NCBI RefSeq assembly: GCF_000204195.1
Contig: NZ_AFBG01000019.1
Coordinates: 248,001-312,000 of the forward strand
Reading direction: 5' to 3'
Length of the DNA: 64,000 nt
DNA from: Acidovorax radicis N35
GTDB taxonomy: Bacteria; Pseudomonadota; Gammaproteobacteria; Burkholderiales; Burkholderiaceae_C
Part shown: positions 49,597-62,474 of the stretch, one piece after another
Numbering within the stretch: position 1 is the stretch's first letter
Layout: every line of letters begins with the position of its first letter
Program-made: the position numbers and the translations under genes
The notes under the pieces: generated by a model
Databases searched by the model: none
Told to the model about the DNA's origin: nothing
Seen by the model: only the letters and a program-made list of their open reading frames with translations

Positions 49597-50411
49597 CGTG
49601 CACGCCCTCCCGCAGGCCCGAAGTCCTGCGCCTCGTCCGGGCCGGGATAGTGGAAGGGCACCGGCCCCGTAGGCAAGGCATTCACAAACTGGTGCACCAG
49701 AGGGTCGGTGCTGGCACGCACCTCATCCGGCGTGCCCTGAGCGGCCACAACACCCGCCCCCAGAATGATCACGTGGTCCGCCAGTCGGAAGGTTTCTTCC
49801 AGGTCGTGCGACACCACGATGCTCGTGAGGCCCATGGCGTCATTGAGCTGGCGGATCAATTGCGCAGCCGTTCCCAGGGAGATGGGGTCCAGCCCTGCAA
49901 AAGGCTCGTCATACATGACCAGCTCCGGGTCGAGCGCAATGGCCCGGGCCAGGGCCACGCGCCGCGCCATTCCTCCCGAAATCTCGCTGGGCATGAGATC
50001 ACGCGCACCCCGCAGGCCCACGGCATGCAGCTTCATGAGGACCACGTCGCGGACCAGCGCTTCGGACAAGTCTGTGTGCTCCCTCAGCGGGAAAGCCACG
50101 TTTTCAAAAACGCTCAGGTCGGTGAACAGCGCGCCAAACTGGAACAGCATTCCCATGCGGCGGCGAACGGCGTACAAGCCAGCGGCATCCAGACGCCCCA
50201 CATCCTGCCCATCAAACAGGACTTCACCGCCCTGGGCCCGTTGCTGGCCGCCAATCAGGCGCAGCACCGTGGTCTTGCCGCCGCCCGAAGCGCCCATCAG
50301 CGCCGTGACCTTGCCACGGGGCACGGTCAGCGAGACATCGCGCAGGATGTCGCGGTCTCCATAGGAGAACGTGGCATTGCGCAGCTCGGCAAGGATGGAG
50401 GTTTCAGGCAT
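49593..50411 (-). CDS. mlaF: Phospholipid transport ATPase MlaF
   Basis: ATPase of MlaFEDB. 272 residues from [20 protein letters not shown] (ATG 50411). Walker [10 protein letters not shown] at 40-48, signature [16 protein letters not shown] and Walker [13 protein letters not shown]. First gene of the operon; a long frame upstream of the ATG is not ABC-like. The preceding gap contains a palindromic operator. Confidence 0.95.
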   Translation of the reverse strand: MPETSILAELRNATFSYGDRDILRDVSLTVPRGKVTALMGASGGGKTTVLRLIGGQQRAQGGEVLFDGQDVGRLDAAGLYAVRRRMGMLFQFGALFTDLSVFENVAFPLREHTDLSEALVRDVVLMKLHAVGLRGARDLMPSEISGGMARRVALARAIALDPELVMYDEPFAGLDPISLGTAAQLIRQLNDAMGLTSIVVSHDLEETFRLADHVIILGAGVVAAQGTPDEVRASTDPLVHQFVNALPTGPVPFHYPGPDEAQDFGPAGGRAR

Positions 50412-50499
50412 GCGGGAAAGGTTCAGGGCTTCGGGTCCGGCAGTCGCCGTGCAGTGGTTCGTCCGGCCAAAAGAAGCCGCGATGGTAGCTGAAGAAGCA

Positions 50500-50521
50500 A
50501 ACATACATACATGTATGTTTG
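50500..50521. promoter_or_regulatory. ACATACATGTATGT palindrome upstream of mlaF
   Basis: A perfect 14-bp palindrome ACATACATGTATGT within AAACATAC-ATACATGTATGTTT. It resembles TetR-family (AcrR-type) operators. It lies about 90-110 nt upstream of the mlaF ATG and overlaps weak promoter-like hexamers. No TetR gene is adjacent. Confidence 0.55.
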
Positions 50522-50758
50522 CATTTTGAAGCATCTGTATCGCAGGCTGAATGGCCTTTAAGGCGCCAGGCAACCCCGGATTGACAGAACCCTCGATTGT
50601 GCCAATAAAGACATGCGGGCGTGAAAGCGAGGCCATCGGCCTGGACTGGCGGGCCTGCCACATCACCAGCCGGCAATACCGTTCGGCGCCCTCTTTGGCC
50701 CCCCTGCCACGGGGGGCCGACCCTGCGACTGCGCGCGTCTTGATCACAACCTCATGAA

Positions 50759-50782
50759 AAAACGGCGCCGCAGCGCCGTTTT
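50759..50782 (-). terminator. Intrinsic terminator after gltD
   Basis: AAAACGGCGC (50759-50768) and GCGCCGTTTT (50773-50782), a perfect 10-bp stem with a 4-nt loop, followed on the minus strand by a run of T residues (TTTTTT including the stem end). 24 nt past the gltD stop. Confidence 0.88.
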
Positions 50783-50805
50783 GCCCAAAAGATCAGACCC
50801 CGCGA

Positions 50806-52284
50806 TCAGCGCGGCAAGTCCGAATAGCCCATGAGGAACTCATCGACCGAACGTGCAGCCTGGCGACCCTCGCGGATCGCCCAGACGACCAGCGACTGAC
50901 CCCGCCGGATGTCACCTGCAGCGAACACCTTGGGCACATTGGTGGCATAGCCACCATCAAAATCCGTGGTGGCGCGCGCATTGCCACGGGCGTCCTTGTC
51001 CACGCCAAAAGCTTCCAGCACGGCAGCCACCGGGCTCACGAAGCCCATGGCCAACAATACGAGGTCCGCCTTCAGGATCTTCTCGGACCCGGCCACCTCG
51101 ACCATCTTGCCGTCCTTGAACTCCACGCGCACAGTCTTGAGGCCGGTGACCTTGCCTTTTTCACCGATGAATTCCTTGGTGGAGATGGCGAATTCGCGTT
51201 CACAACCCTCTTCATGGCTGGAGCTGGTGCGCAGCTTGATGGGCCAGTAGGGCCAGGTCAACGGGCGGTTTTCCTCTTCGGGCGGCTGAGGCATCAGTTC
51301 GAACTGTGTAACGCTCGCAGCGCCGTGGCGATTGCTGGTGCCCACGCAGTCGCTGCCGGTGTCGCCCCCGCCGATCACGATGACGTGCTTGCCCTCAGCG
51401 CGCAACTGGCCCTTGAGCTTGTCGCCGGCATTGACCTTATTCTGCTGGGGCAGGAACTCCATGGCAAAGTGAATGCCATCCAGGTCGCGGCCGGGCACCG
51501 GCAAATCGCGCGACTGCTCGGCACCGCCGGTCAGCAGCACGGCATCGAATTCCTTATGCAGTTGCTCGGGCGTGACGGTTTCCTTGGCCCAGTTGGTGAC
51601 CTTGGAATCCTTGCCCAGACCGTCTTTGGCGGCGCCCACAAACACACCCGTACGGAAGACCACGCCTTCGGCCTCCATCTGCTTGACGCGGCGGTCGATG
51701 TGCGACTTTTCCATCTTGAAGTCAGGAATGCCGTAGCGCAGCAGCCCACCCACGCGGTCGTTCTTCTCAAACAGCGTGACGCTGTGACCCGCCCGTGCCA
51801 GTTGCTGGGCCGCCGCCATGCCTGCAGGGCCAGAGCCCACCACAGCGACCTTCTTGCCGGTTTTGTGCTTGGCCACGCGGGGTTGCACCCACCCCTCGTC
51901 CCAGGCGCGGTCGATGATCGCGTGCTCGATCGACTTGATGCCCACGGCGTCGTCGTTCACGTTGAGCACACAGGCTGCCTCGCAGGGGGCGGGGCAGATG
52001 CGGCCCGTGAACTCCGGGAAGTTGTTGGTGCTGTGCAGCACCTCGATCGCGCTTTTCCAGTCGGCGTGGTACACCAGATCATTGAAATCTGGAATGACGT
52101 TGTTCACCGGGCAGCCGTTGTTGCAGAACGGCGTGCCGCAGTCCATGCAGCGCGCGCCTTGCACCTTGGCCTGGGTCTCATCGAGGCCGATGACGAATTC
52201 CTTGTAGTGTTTGAGGCGCTCGGGCACGGGCTTGTAGCCCTCTTCGATGCGCTCGTATTCCATGAAGCCGGTAGTTTTTCCCAT
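50806..52284 (-). CDS. gltD: Glutamate synthase (NADPH) small subunit
   Basis: Feeds electrons from NADPH to GltB for glutamate synthesis. 492 residues. N-terminal cysteine cluster C46, C49, C54 and C58 ([12 protein letters not shown]) for 4Fe-4S binding, plus [18 protein letters not shown] and [13 protein letters not shown] motifs follow. Downstream of gltB with a 48-nt gap; ends with a strong terminator. Confidence 0.96.
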   Translation of the reverse strand: MGKTTGFMEYERIEEGYKPVPERLKHYKEFVIGLDETQAKVQGARCMDCGTPFCNNGCPVNNVIPDFNDLVYHADWKSAIEVLHSTNNFPEFTGRICPAPCEAACVLNVNDDAVGIKSIEHAIIDRAWDEGWVQPRVAKHKTGKKVAVVGSGPAGMAAAQQLARAGHSVTLFEKNDRVGGLLRYGIPDFKMEKSHIDRRVKQMEAEGVVFRTGVFVGAAKDGLGKDSKVTNWAKETVTPEQLHKEFDAVLLTGGAEQSRDLPVPGRDLDGIHFAMEFLPQQNKVNAGDKLKGQLRAEGKHVIVIGGGDTGSDCVGTSNRHGAASVTQFELMPQPPEEENRPLTWPYWPIKLRTSSSHEEGCEREFAISTKEFIGEKGKVTGLKTVRVEFKDGKMVEVAGSEKILKADLVLLAMGFVSPVAAVLEAFGVDKDARGNARATTDFDGGYATNVPKVFAAGDIRRGQSLVVWAIREGRQAARSVDEFLMGYSDLPR

Positions 52285-52332
52285 GACGATGTCCTTGTCT
52301 ATGAATGCTGTGCGGAGGTCTGCGGCGCGGCC

Positions 52333-57066
<4,734 letters not shown>

Positions 57067-57099
57067 GGCGCACTCCTCATATTTTTCGCAGGGAGTGGA

Positions 57100-57129
57100 A
57101 GATTAGTGCATTGCAACATCTTTTGGCAA
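57100..57129 (-). promoter_or_regulatory. Candidate sigma-70 promoter of gltBD
   Basis: Minus-strand TTGCCA (57129-57124) and TAATCT (57105-57100), spacing 18 nt, about 35 nt before the gltB ATG. Confidence 0.55.
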
Positions 57130-57132
57130 GCA

Positions 57133-57162
57133 GATTAATTAGGGTCAGATTCTTAATTAATC
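57133..57162. repeat. Inverted repeat GATTAATTA in the gltB/RAYT gap
   Basis: GATTAATTA (57133-57141) and TAATTAATC (57154-57162), perfect 9-bp arms around a 12-nt loop containing GGGTCAGA. It lies in the AT-rich gap between the transposase and gltB, just upstream of the gltB promoter. Possibly the 3' end of the RAYT element. Confidence 0.5.
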
Positions 57163-57247
57163 ACAACAGGGTTTTTTCTGGAATTTATAAGGGACACATC
57201 AAATTTGATAGCAAAATATTCGATCAATACAAGCGATAGAGCTTTTT

Positions 57248-57952
57248 TTATAAAGATTTTCTGTGGATAGCAGGGCGACCGGCCTGCCCCCTGGTCACAC
57301 GGCGTGGCGTGTGCTTTTGCAACTCTTGCAAAAATACAGGATCGCCCAACGCCCAGCCGCTCAGGGCGGACGAGGTCAACGCAGCTTGTTCTTGCGATCC
57401 GATGCCCGCCTGCACCAAAGCGGCGTACGCCGCCTCGCGCGCGAACGGCGTATTGCCGAGCGCCCAGTACAGGGAATGGGGCGTGAGTAAGCGGTCATGG
57501 CGCAGGCCCAGCCAATGGGCGTGGCTCGACCACGCATAGTCGGAAGCCTGCACCACCTGCCCCGCGCGCACCGGGTTCAAATCAAGGTAGACCATGCAGG
57601 GCAGCAGATACCGTTCTGGCTGCAGCACCGTGGAGCGATAGCGCCCCTCCCACAAGGTGCCCGTGCGCGCATGGCGCCGGTTGAAATACTGCACATAGAG
57701 CCGCCCCACCGCCTGCATCATCTGCGGGAGGCTATCGGCAGTAATGGGTGTGGCCAGCAGATGAAAGTGGTTGTCCATCAGCACATAGGCATGGACAGCC
57801 ACCCCGTATTTCTGCGCGTTGTCCGCCAGCAGCGAGAGCATGGTCTCGAAGTCTTGGCGATCTACGAAGATACTTTGGCGGTTGTTTCCGCGCTGGATAA
57901 CGTGGTGCAGATGACCCGGCAGGGTCAGGCGCGGCAGGCGGGCCATGGGCAT
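57248..57952 (-). CDS. REP-associated tyrosine transposase (RAYT, Y1_Tnp domain)
   Basis: Single-strand HUH endonuclease related to IS200/IS605 TnpA, of the domesticated RAYT type linked to REP elements. 234 residues from MPMARLPRLTLPGHLHHVIQ (ATG 57952; second Met at 57946). HUH motif H62-F-H64 in LMDNHFHLL. The tyrosine motif is in LYVQYFNRRHARTGTLWEGR (Y86/Y89). No partner orfB and no IS ends. The C-terminal ~60 residues are basic. Intact, so possibly active on repeats elsewhere in the genome. Confidence 0.9.
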   Translation of the reverse strand: MPMARLPRLTLPGHLHHVIQRGNNRQSIFVDRQDFETMLSLLADNAQKYGVAVHAYVLMDNHFHLLATPITADSLPQMMQAVGRLYVQYFNRRHARTGTLWEGRYRSTVLQPERYLLPCMVYLDLNPVRAGQVVQASDYAWSSHAHWLGLRHDRLLTPHSLYWALGNTPFAREAAYAALVQAGIGSQEQAALTSSALSGWALGDPVFLQELQKHTPRRVTRGQAGRPAIHRKSL

Positions 57953-57959
57953 CGATAGA

Positions 57960-58010
57960 AGCAAGGGGTGAACGCGATCATAAATCCGTCCCCGATTTGT
58001 CCCTGCCCAG
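57960..58010 (-). repeat. Sequence block flanking the RAYT gene on its 5' side
   Basis: On the minus strand this region contains AATCGGGGACGGATTTATGA and TCGCGTTCACC directly upstream of the transposase ATG. From memory such GGGGACGGATTTAT-type blocks are common next to RAYT genes in Burkholderiales, but this cannot be confirmed here. Confidence 0.4.
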
Positions 58011-58031
58011 GCAGCCGCCTGTGGTGGGCGG

Positions 58032-58994
58032 TCAGTGCGGCAATGCGTCCACTGCAACCTGCGTATCACTAGCCTCCGAGCCCAGCCCAAAGCGCGCCCC
58101 CAGCACCTTGTCGAGGCCGAACTCTTCCAGAATGGCGCGCAGCCGCTCCGAGGCGCTGCGCTTTTTCTGCCCCGTGTAGCGGGCGATGATCAGCTCGTTC
58201 TTCATGCTGTGCTCCCACCCCACCAGCTCCGTCACCGTGACCTGGTAGCCATTCGCCTCCAGGTACAGGCAGCGCAGCACATTGGTGACCTGGCTGCCCA
58301 GTTCGCGCGTGTGCAGCGGATGGCGCCACAGCTCGGCCAGGGGCGTGCGCGCCAGCTGCAGGGCTTTGCCCTGGCGCAAGCAGGCGGCCATCTCGGCCTG
58401 ACAGCATGGCACCAATACCATGGCCCGGGCATTCTTCTGCAGACCAAAGGCGATGGCATCGTCCGTCGCCGTATCACAGGCATGCAGGGCAGTGACGATA
58501 TCGATCCGGGCCGGCAATTCATCCGCACCGGTGGATTCCGCCACCGACACATTCAGGAACGACATGCGCCCAAAGTCCAGCTTCTGTGCCAGCACCCGGG
58601 ATTTCTCCACCAGCTCGGCGCGCGTTTCCACCCCGTAAATGTGGCCACGCCCCAGGGCCTTGAAATACAAGTCATACAGGATGAACCCCAGATACGACTT
58701 GCCCGCCCCATGGTCTGCGAGCGTTGGCCCCTTCTCTGTGGTGGACAACTCGGTGAGCAGTGGTTCGATGAAATTGAACAGGTGGTACACCTGCTTGAGC
58801 TTGCGCCGCGAATCCTGATTGAGACGCCCATCGCGCGTGAGGATGTGCAACTCTTTGAGCAGCTCTATAGACTGACCCGGCCGCAACTCGGACAGCTCCG
58901 CAGGCTCGGCTTTGGAGGCAGCAGCTGCCTTGGGGCGCGATGCATGGGGCTGCTGCGTGCGGGCTACGGGGGTGTCTTTGGCATTTTTCATCAT
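58032..58994 (-). CDS. SAM-dependent methyltransferase-like protein (Methyltransf_32 / METTL25-like)
   Basis: 320 residues from MMKNAKDTPVARTQQPHASR (ATG 58994, overlapping the upstream stop). A Rossmann methyltransferase core lies at about 90-230: ADHGAGKSYLGF at the SAM-binding loop, GVETRAELVEKS, and DIVTALHACDTATDDAI with an acidic/Cys loop, then MVLVPCCQAEM. This CH.CDTATD / PCC arrangement resembles the eukaryotic METTL25/RRNAD1 group and bacterial Methyltransf_32. The 40-residue N-terminal Ala/Pro extension is disordered. Substrate unknown. Confidence 0.8.
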   Translation of the reverse strand: MMKNAKDTPVARTQQPHASRPKAAAASKAEPAELSELRPGQSIELLKELHILTRDGRLNQDSRRKLKQVYHLFNFIEPLLTELSTTEKGPTLADHGAGKSYLGFILYDLYFKALGRGHIYGVETRAELVEKSRVLAQKLDFGRMSFLNVSVAESTGADELPARIDIVTALHACDTATDDAIAFGLQKNARAMVLVPCCQAEMAACLRQGKALQLARTPLAELWRHPLHTRELGSQVTNVLRCLYLEANGYQVTVTELVGWEHSMKNELIIARYTGQKKRSASERLRAILEEFGLDKVLGARFGLGSEASDTQVAVDALPH

Positions 58995-59620
58995 CGCACT
59001 TCCTTGTTCGCAGCCAGTGACATTGGCTCGCCCGAATGAGGACCGACATCGAGTGCGGCCCACCCCTGCATGCCGAGCGCCTGCAGCACCTCGATGTTCC
59101 GCTCGAAGATCGTTTCCGCCTCTGGGAACACCTCCACGGCCCGGTCAATGCTCTCCTCCCGCAGCAGGTGCAACGTGGGGTAAGGCGAGCGATTGGTGCA
59201 GTTGGTCACATCATCCGCGTCGGTGCCCGCAAACTGAAACTGGGGGTGAAAACTCGCGATCTGCAGCGTCCCATCGAGGTCCATTGCCTCCAGCAATGCC
59301 TCCGCCTCTCCCAGAAAATCGTTGAAATCAAGAAAATCCTGGAGGCAGTGAGGGAGTATCAACAAGGTGGTATCCCGCGTTTCGGCAGAGGCCGCCACCA
59401 GGGCTGACAGCTCACAGCGCAGGAGATCCAGCACCTCCGTCAAGTCTTCGGTCGGCGCGACCACATAGTGGATCTGCCCCTTGACATGAACGCCCTTGGC
59501 AAAAGGGCACAGGTTGAGCCCGATCACGGCTCGCTCCAGCCAATGGACGATGTTGCGAACGAACAAATCGGCAGGCTCCGAAGAGGCCGCCGAGACAGCA
59601 AAGGGGGGGGTGGAAGTCAT
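58991..59620 (-). CDS. DUF1415 family protein
   Basis: 209-residue cytoplasmic protein of the DUF1415 family, function unknown. Conserved features include LERAVIGLNLCPFAKGVHVKGQI, LLILPHCLQDFLDFNDFL, IASFHPQFQFAGT and NRSPYPTLHLLREESI. Coupled by a 4-nt overlap to the methyltransferase-like gene. Confidence 0.88.
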   Translation of the reverse strand: MTSTPPFAVSAASSEPADLFVRNIVHWLERAVIGLNLCPFAKGVHVKGQIHYVVAPTEDLTEVLDLLRCELSALVAASAETRDTTLLILPHCLQDFLDFNDFLGEAEALLEAMDLDGTLQIASFHPQFQFAGTDADDVTNCTNRSPYPTLHLLREESIDRAVEVFPEAETIFERNIEVLQALGMQGWAALDVGPHSGEPMSLAANKEVR

Positions 59621-59690
59621 GAAACAGGCGCACGGGGCGCGAAGAAGTGCGGGTGAATTTTACCGGGCGCCCTGCCCGCCCCATTGCAGC

Positions 59691-60863
59691 TCAGTCGAAA
59701 AGCCGCCGCCCCGTCAGGCGCTCATGCTCCCGCGCAGCAAACCGGTCTGTCATGCCTGCGATGAAATCCGCCACTGCCCTTGCCCGCAGCGGGCCGCAGT
59801 CCACAGAGGCCTGCTCGGCAAACGCCGCCTTCATCTCACGTGGCGAAGTCGTGTACGCCGCAAATAGGTCACGCACGACCTCCTGCGCACGGCCCGTGGT
59901 CTCCATCACCTGGGGGTGACGGTACAGATTCTTGAAGAGGAACTGCTTGAGTTCCAGAGAGCGCGCACGCATGGCATCGCCAAACATCACGAGCGCTGGT
60001 GACTGCCGCACGGCCTGCACATCAGGCGGCGCGTGCCTGGCCAGCGCCGCCTGCGTGGTATCAATCACGTCATAGACCTGCGCGCTGAGCATGCGCCGTA
60101 TGGCTTCGAACAGCAGCCGCCGCTGCCGCAGCGGCTGTGCAAGATCCGGATACTCGGCCTGGGCCGCAGCGCGGTACTGGTCGAACAAGGGCACGTCCTG
60201 CAACTGGGCCAGCGTGATCAGGCCAGAGCGCACGCCATCGTCGATGTCGTGCGCGTTGTAAGCGATTTCATCGGCCAGGTTGCACAGCTGCGCCTCCAGG
60301 CTGGGTTGCTCGCGGCGCAAGAACCTCGCACCGACGCCACCGGGTTCTTCGTTCTCCAACTGTTGTGCGTGCAACCTGGAGCAGTGCTTGAGCACGCCTT
60401 CGCGCGTCTCAAAGGTCAAGTTCAGTCCGTCGTACTGCGGATACCGCTCCTCCAGCTTGTCCACTACACGCAAGCTCTGCAGGTTGTGCTCAAAACCTCC
60501 GTGCTCCGCCATGCAACCGTGCAAGGCATCCTGGCCAGCATGCCCAAAAGGCGTATGCCCCAGGTCGTGGGCCAACGATATGGCCTCTACCAAGTCCTCG
60601 TTGATGCGCAGCGAGCGCGCAATGGATCGCCCCAACTGGGCGACCTCCAACGAGTGGGTCAGTCGCGTACGGAACAGGTCGCCCTCGTGGTTGAGAAAAA
60701 CTTGCGTCTTGTAGACCAGCCGCCGAAACGCCGTGGAGTGCACGATCCGGTCCCGATCACGCTGGTATTCGGTTCGCGTTGGTGCAGGTGTTTCTGGGTA
60801 GCGCCGCCCCTTGGTCGCTGCAGGGTGGCAGGCGTACGCCGCCAGATCAGAGATCGGATTCAA
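59691..60863 (-). CDS. dgt: dGTP triphosphohydrolase-like protein
   Basis: HD-domain dNTP triphosphohydrolase. 390 residues with HD-motif ligands H70 (RLTHSLEV), H99-D100 (LAHDLGH) and H103, and the conserved HSTAFRRLVYKTQVFLNHEGDLFRTRLTH-type start. No ATG is available near the N terminus; the start is a TTG at 60863, 8 nt past a family A repeat. Downstream of aroB as in other betaproteobacteria. Confidence 0.92.
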   Translation of the reverse strand: MNPISDLAAYACHPAATKGRRYPETPAPTRTEYQRDRDRIVHSTAFRRLVYKTQVFLNHEGDLFRTRLTHSLEVAQLGRSIARSLRINEDLVEAISLAHDLGHTPFGHAGQDALHGCMAEHGGFEHNLQSLRVVDKLEERYPQYDGLNLTFETREGVLKHCSRLHAQQLENEEPGGVGARFLRREQPSLEAQLCNLADEIAYNAHDIDDGVRSGLITLAQLQDVPLFDQYRAAAQAEYPDLAQPLRQRRLLFEAIRRMLSAQVYDVIDTTQAALARHAPPDVQAVRQSPALVMFGDAMRARSLELKQFLFKNLYRHPQVMETTGRAQEVVRDLFAAYTTSPREMKAAFAEQASVDCGPLRARAVADFIAGMTDRFAAREHERLTGRRLFD

Positions 60864-60871
60864 ATTTGCCG

Positions 60872-60917
60872 CCAGCGCTTATATATAAAGCGCAAATAGC
60901 TATACTATTTATAGCAA
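60872..60917 (+). repeat. Family A dispersed palindromic element, copy k
   Basis: Between aroB and dgt. Hairpin AGCGCTT-ATATATA-AAGCGC and second hairpin GCTATA/TATAGC at 60899-60915, both intact. It ends 8 nt upstream of the dgt TTG start. Confidence 0.83.
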
Positions 60918-60931
60918 GCGATGGTGAAGCC

Positions 60932-62035
60932 CTAGGCACAACAGGCATCGATCACTTCGCGCACCAAGTCGTCCGGTGCTGAGCGCACCATCGCCTTGCC
61001 CGGGCCATCGATCAGCACAAACCGAATCTCACCGGCTTCGGACTTTTTGTCGACACGCATCAGCTCCAAGTAACGGCCCGCGTTGTCTGCAGCGTCCAAA
61101 ACCGCCCCCTTCGTGGGCAGCCCCGCGCGCTGAATCAGCAGATTCAGACGCGCTACAAACCCGTTGTCCACCAATCCGAGCCGGCGAGACAGCTCGGCCG
61201 CCATCACCATGCCGGCACCTACACCTTCACCATGCAGCCATACACCATAGCCCATGCCAGCCTCGATAGCGTGCCCGAAGGTATGGCCAAAATTGAGGAT
61301 GGCACGCAGGCCTGTTTCCTTTTCATCCTGGCCAACAACCCAAGCCTTGATCTCGCAACTGCGCCGCACGGCGTGCGCCAAGGCATCGCGGTCGTGCGCG
61401 ATCAGGGCGTCCATATTGCGCTCCAGCCAATCAAAGAAGGCCATGTCCGAAATGGGTCCGTACTTGATGACCTCGGCAAGACCAGCACTGAACTCACGCT
61501 TGGGCAACGTATCGAGCACCGCAAGATCGCACACCACCAACTGCGGCTGATAGAACGCACCGATCATGTTCTTGCCCAACGGGTGGTTAATGGCCGTCTT
61601 GCCGCCCACCGAAGAATCCACTTGTGCAAGCAGCGTAGTGGGCACCTGCACAAAGGGCACACCGCGCATGTAGCTGGCTGCGGCAAAACCTGTCATGTCG
61701 CCAACGACGCCACCGCCGAGCGCAAAGATGACCGTCTTTCGATCGCAGCCATTGCTTAGCAGTGCATCAAAAATGAGCTGTAGGGTCTCCCAGTTCTTGA
61801 ACTCCTCGCCATCTGGTAGCTGCAGCTCATGAATCTGCGCATACCGGCCCGCCAGCGCTGCTCGTAAAGCGGATGCATACAGGGGAGCAACCGTGGAGTT
61901 ACTCACAATGAGCGCTGTGCGGGCGCGGGGCAAGCACTCGTATGAGGCAGTGTTACCCATCAGGTCACTGCCAATGGCAATGCTATAGCTACGCTCGCCT
62001 AGATCAATAGAGACTTCTTGAGCAATCTGGGACAT
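60932..62035 (-). CDS. aroB: 3-dehydroquinate synthase
   Basis: Second step of the shikimate pathway, NAD and metal dependent. 367 residues; [20 protein letters not shown] (NAD/phosphate loop), [21 protein letters not shown], and metal ligands in [20 protein letters not shown] and HGEGVGAGM. aroK, which often precedes aroB, is absent; the next gene upstream is a surface lipoprotein. Confidence 0.96.
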   Translation of the reverse strand: MSQIAQEVSIDLGERSYSIAIGSDLMGNTASYECLPRARTALIVSNSTVAPLYASALRAALAGRYAQIHELQLPDGEEFKNWETLQLIFDALLSNGCDRKTVIFALGGGVVGDMTGFAAASYMRGVPFVQVPTTLLAQVDSSVGGKTAINHPLGKNMIGAFYQPQLVVCDLAVLDTLPKREFSAGLAEVIKYGPISDMAFFDWLERNMDALIAHDRDALAHAVRRSCEIKAWVVGQDEKETGLRAILNFGHTFGHAIEAGMGYGVWLHGEGVGAGMVMAAELSRRLGLVDNGFVARLNLLIQRAGLPTKGAVLDAADNAGRYLELMRVDKKSEAGEIRFVLIDGPGKAMVRSAPDDLVREVIDACCA

Positions 62036-62474
62036 AAATTTTTTACACGTTAAGCAAAACGCAGCGGTACATCGCCACGTTTAACCAATCTTTCCGGCTT
62101 CATCTACGTTCAAGTCAGCTGACAACGGAAACCGCCACGCCACAGCCCTCGTAGTCACTGCAAGGTATTGGGTACCAGCCAAATAATGCAGAGGAGAGCC
62201 ACACACTCCATACGCAGAACCTCTTCAGAAGTGTCTAGTGCAGACATGTTACCCAACAGCATAGCGCAAGGCACCTCAGTTAACAGCGGACATACTCTCA
62301 GTCCCCCGCAGCACAACACTACCAGCCTCCTTCCGGAGTGACCCAGCAAGTACCATTTGCACTAGTGTGACAACAAAAAACCCCCGGCAAGCCGGGGGTT
62401 GGTTAAGAGTCATAGATGTCAGGCTGGAAAGCGCTGTCAGATACGCTTCCCATGCATAACACGACACTATTCCA
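62036..62474. other. Intergenic region upstream of aroB
   Basis: 439 nt without a convincing gene; short frames here lack start signals and family features. Less GC-rich than the rest of the window. Contains the lipoprotein-gene terminator at 62375-62400. It must hold the aroB promoter, but no clear hexamer pair was found. Confidence 0.6.
62375..62400 (-). terminator. Intrinsic terminator of the lipoprotein gene
   Basis: CCCCCGG (62381-62387) pairs with CCGGGGG (62392-62398), 4-nt loop, preceded by AAAAAA on the plus strand, so on the minus strand it ends in a TTTTTT tract. 75 nt after the lipoprotein stop. Confidence 0.88.

Larger units (their letters stand above)
50412..50805. other. Intergenic region between gltD and mlaF
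   Basis: 394 nt without a credible gene; short frames here have no family features. It holds the mlaF regulatory palindrome (50500-50521), a GC hairpin GGCCCCCC/GGGGGGCC at 50697-50718 without a T tract, and the gltD terminator at 50759-50782. Confidence 0.7.

Noticed and set aside
62155..62467. Small minus-strand genes upstream of aroB
   Set aside because: Short frames without ribosome-binding sites, domains or family resemblance; one crosses the terminator.
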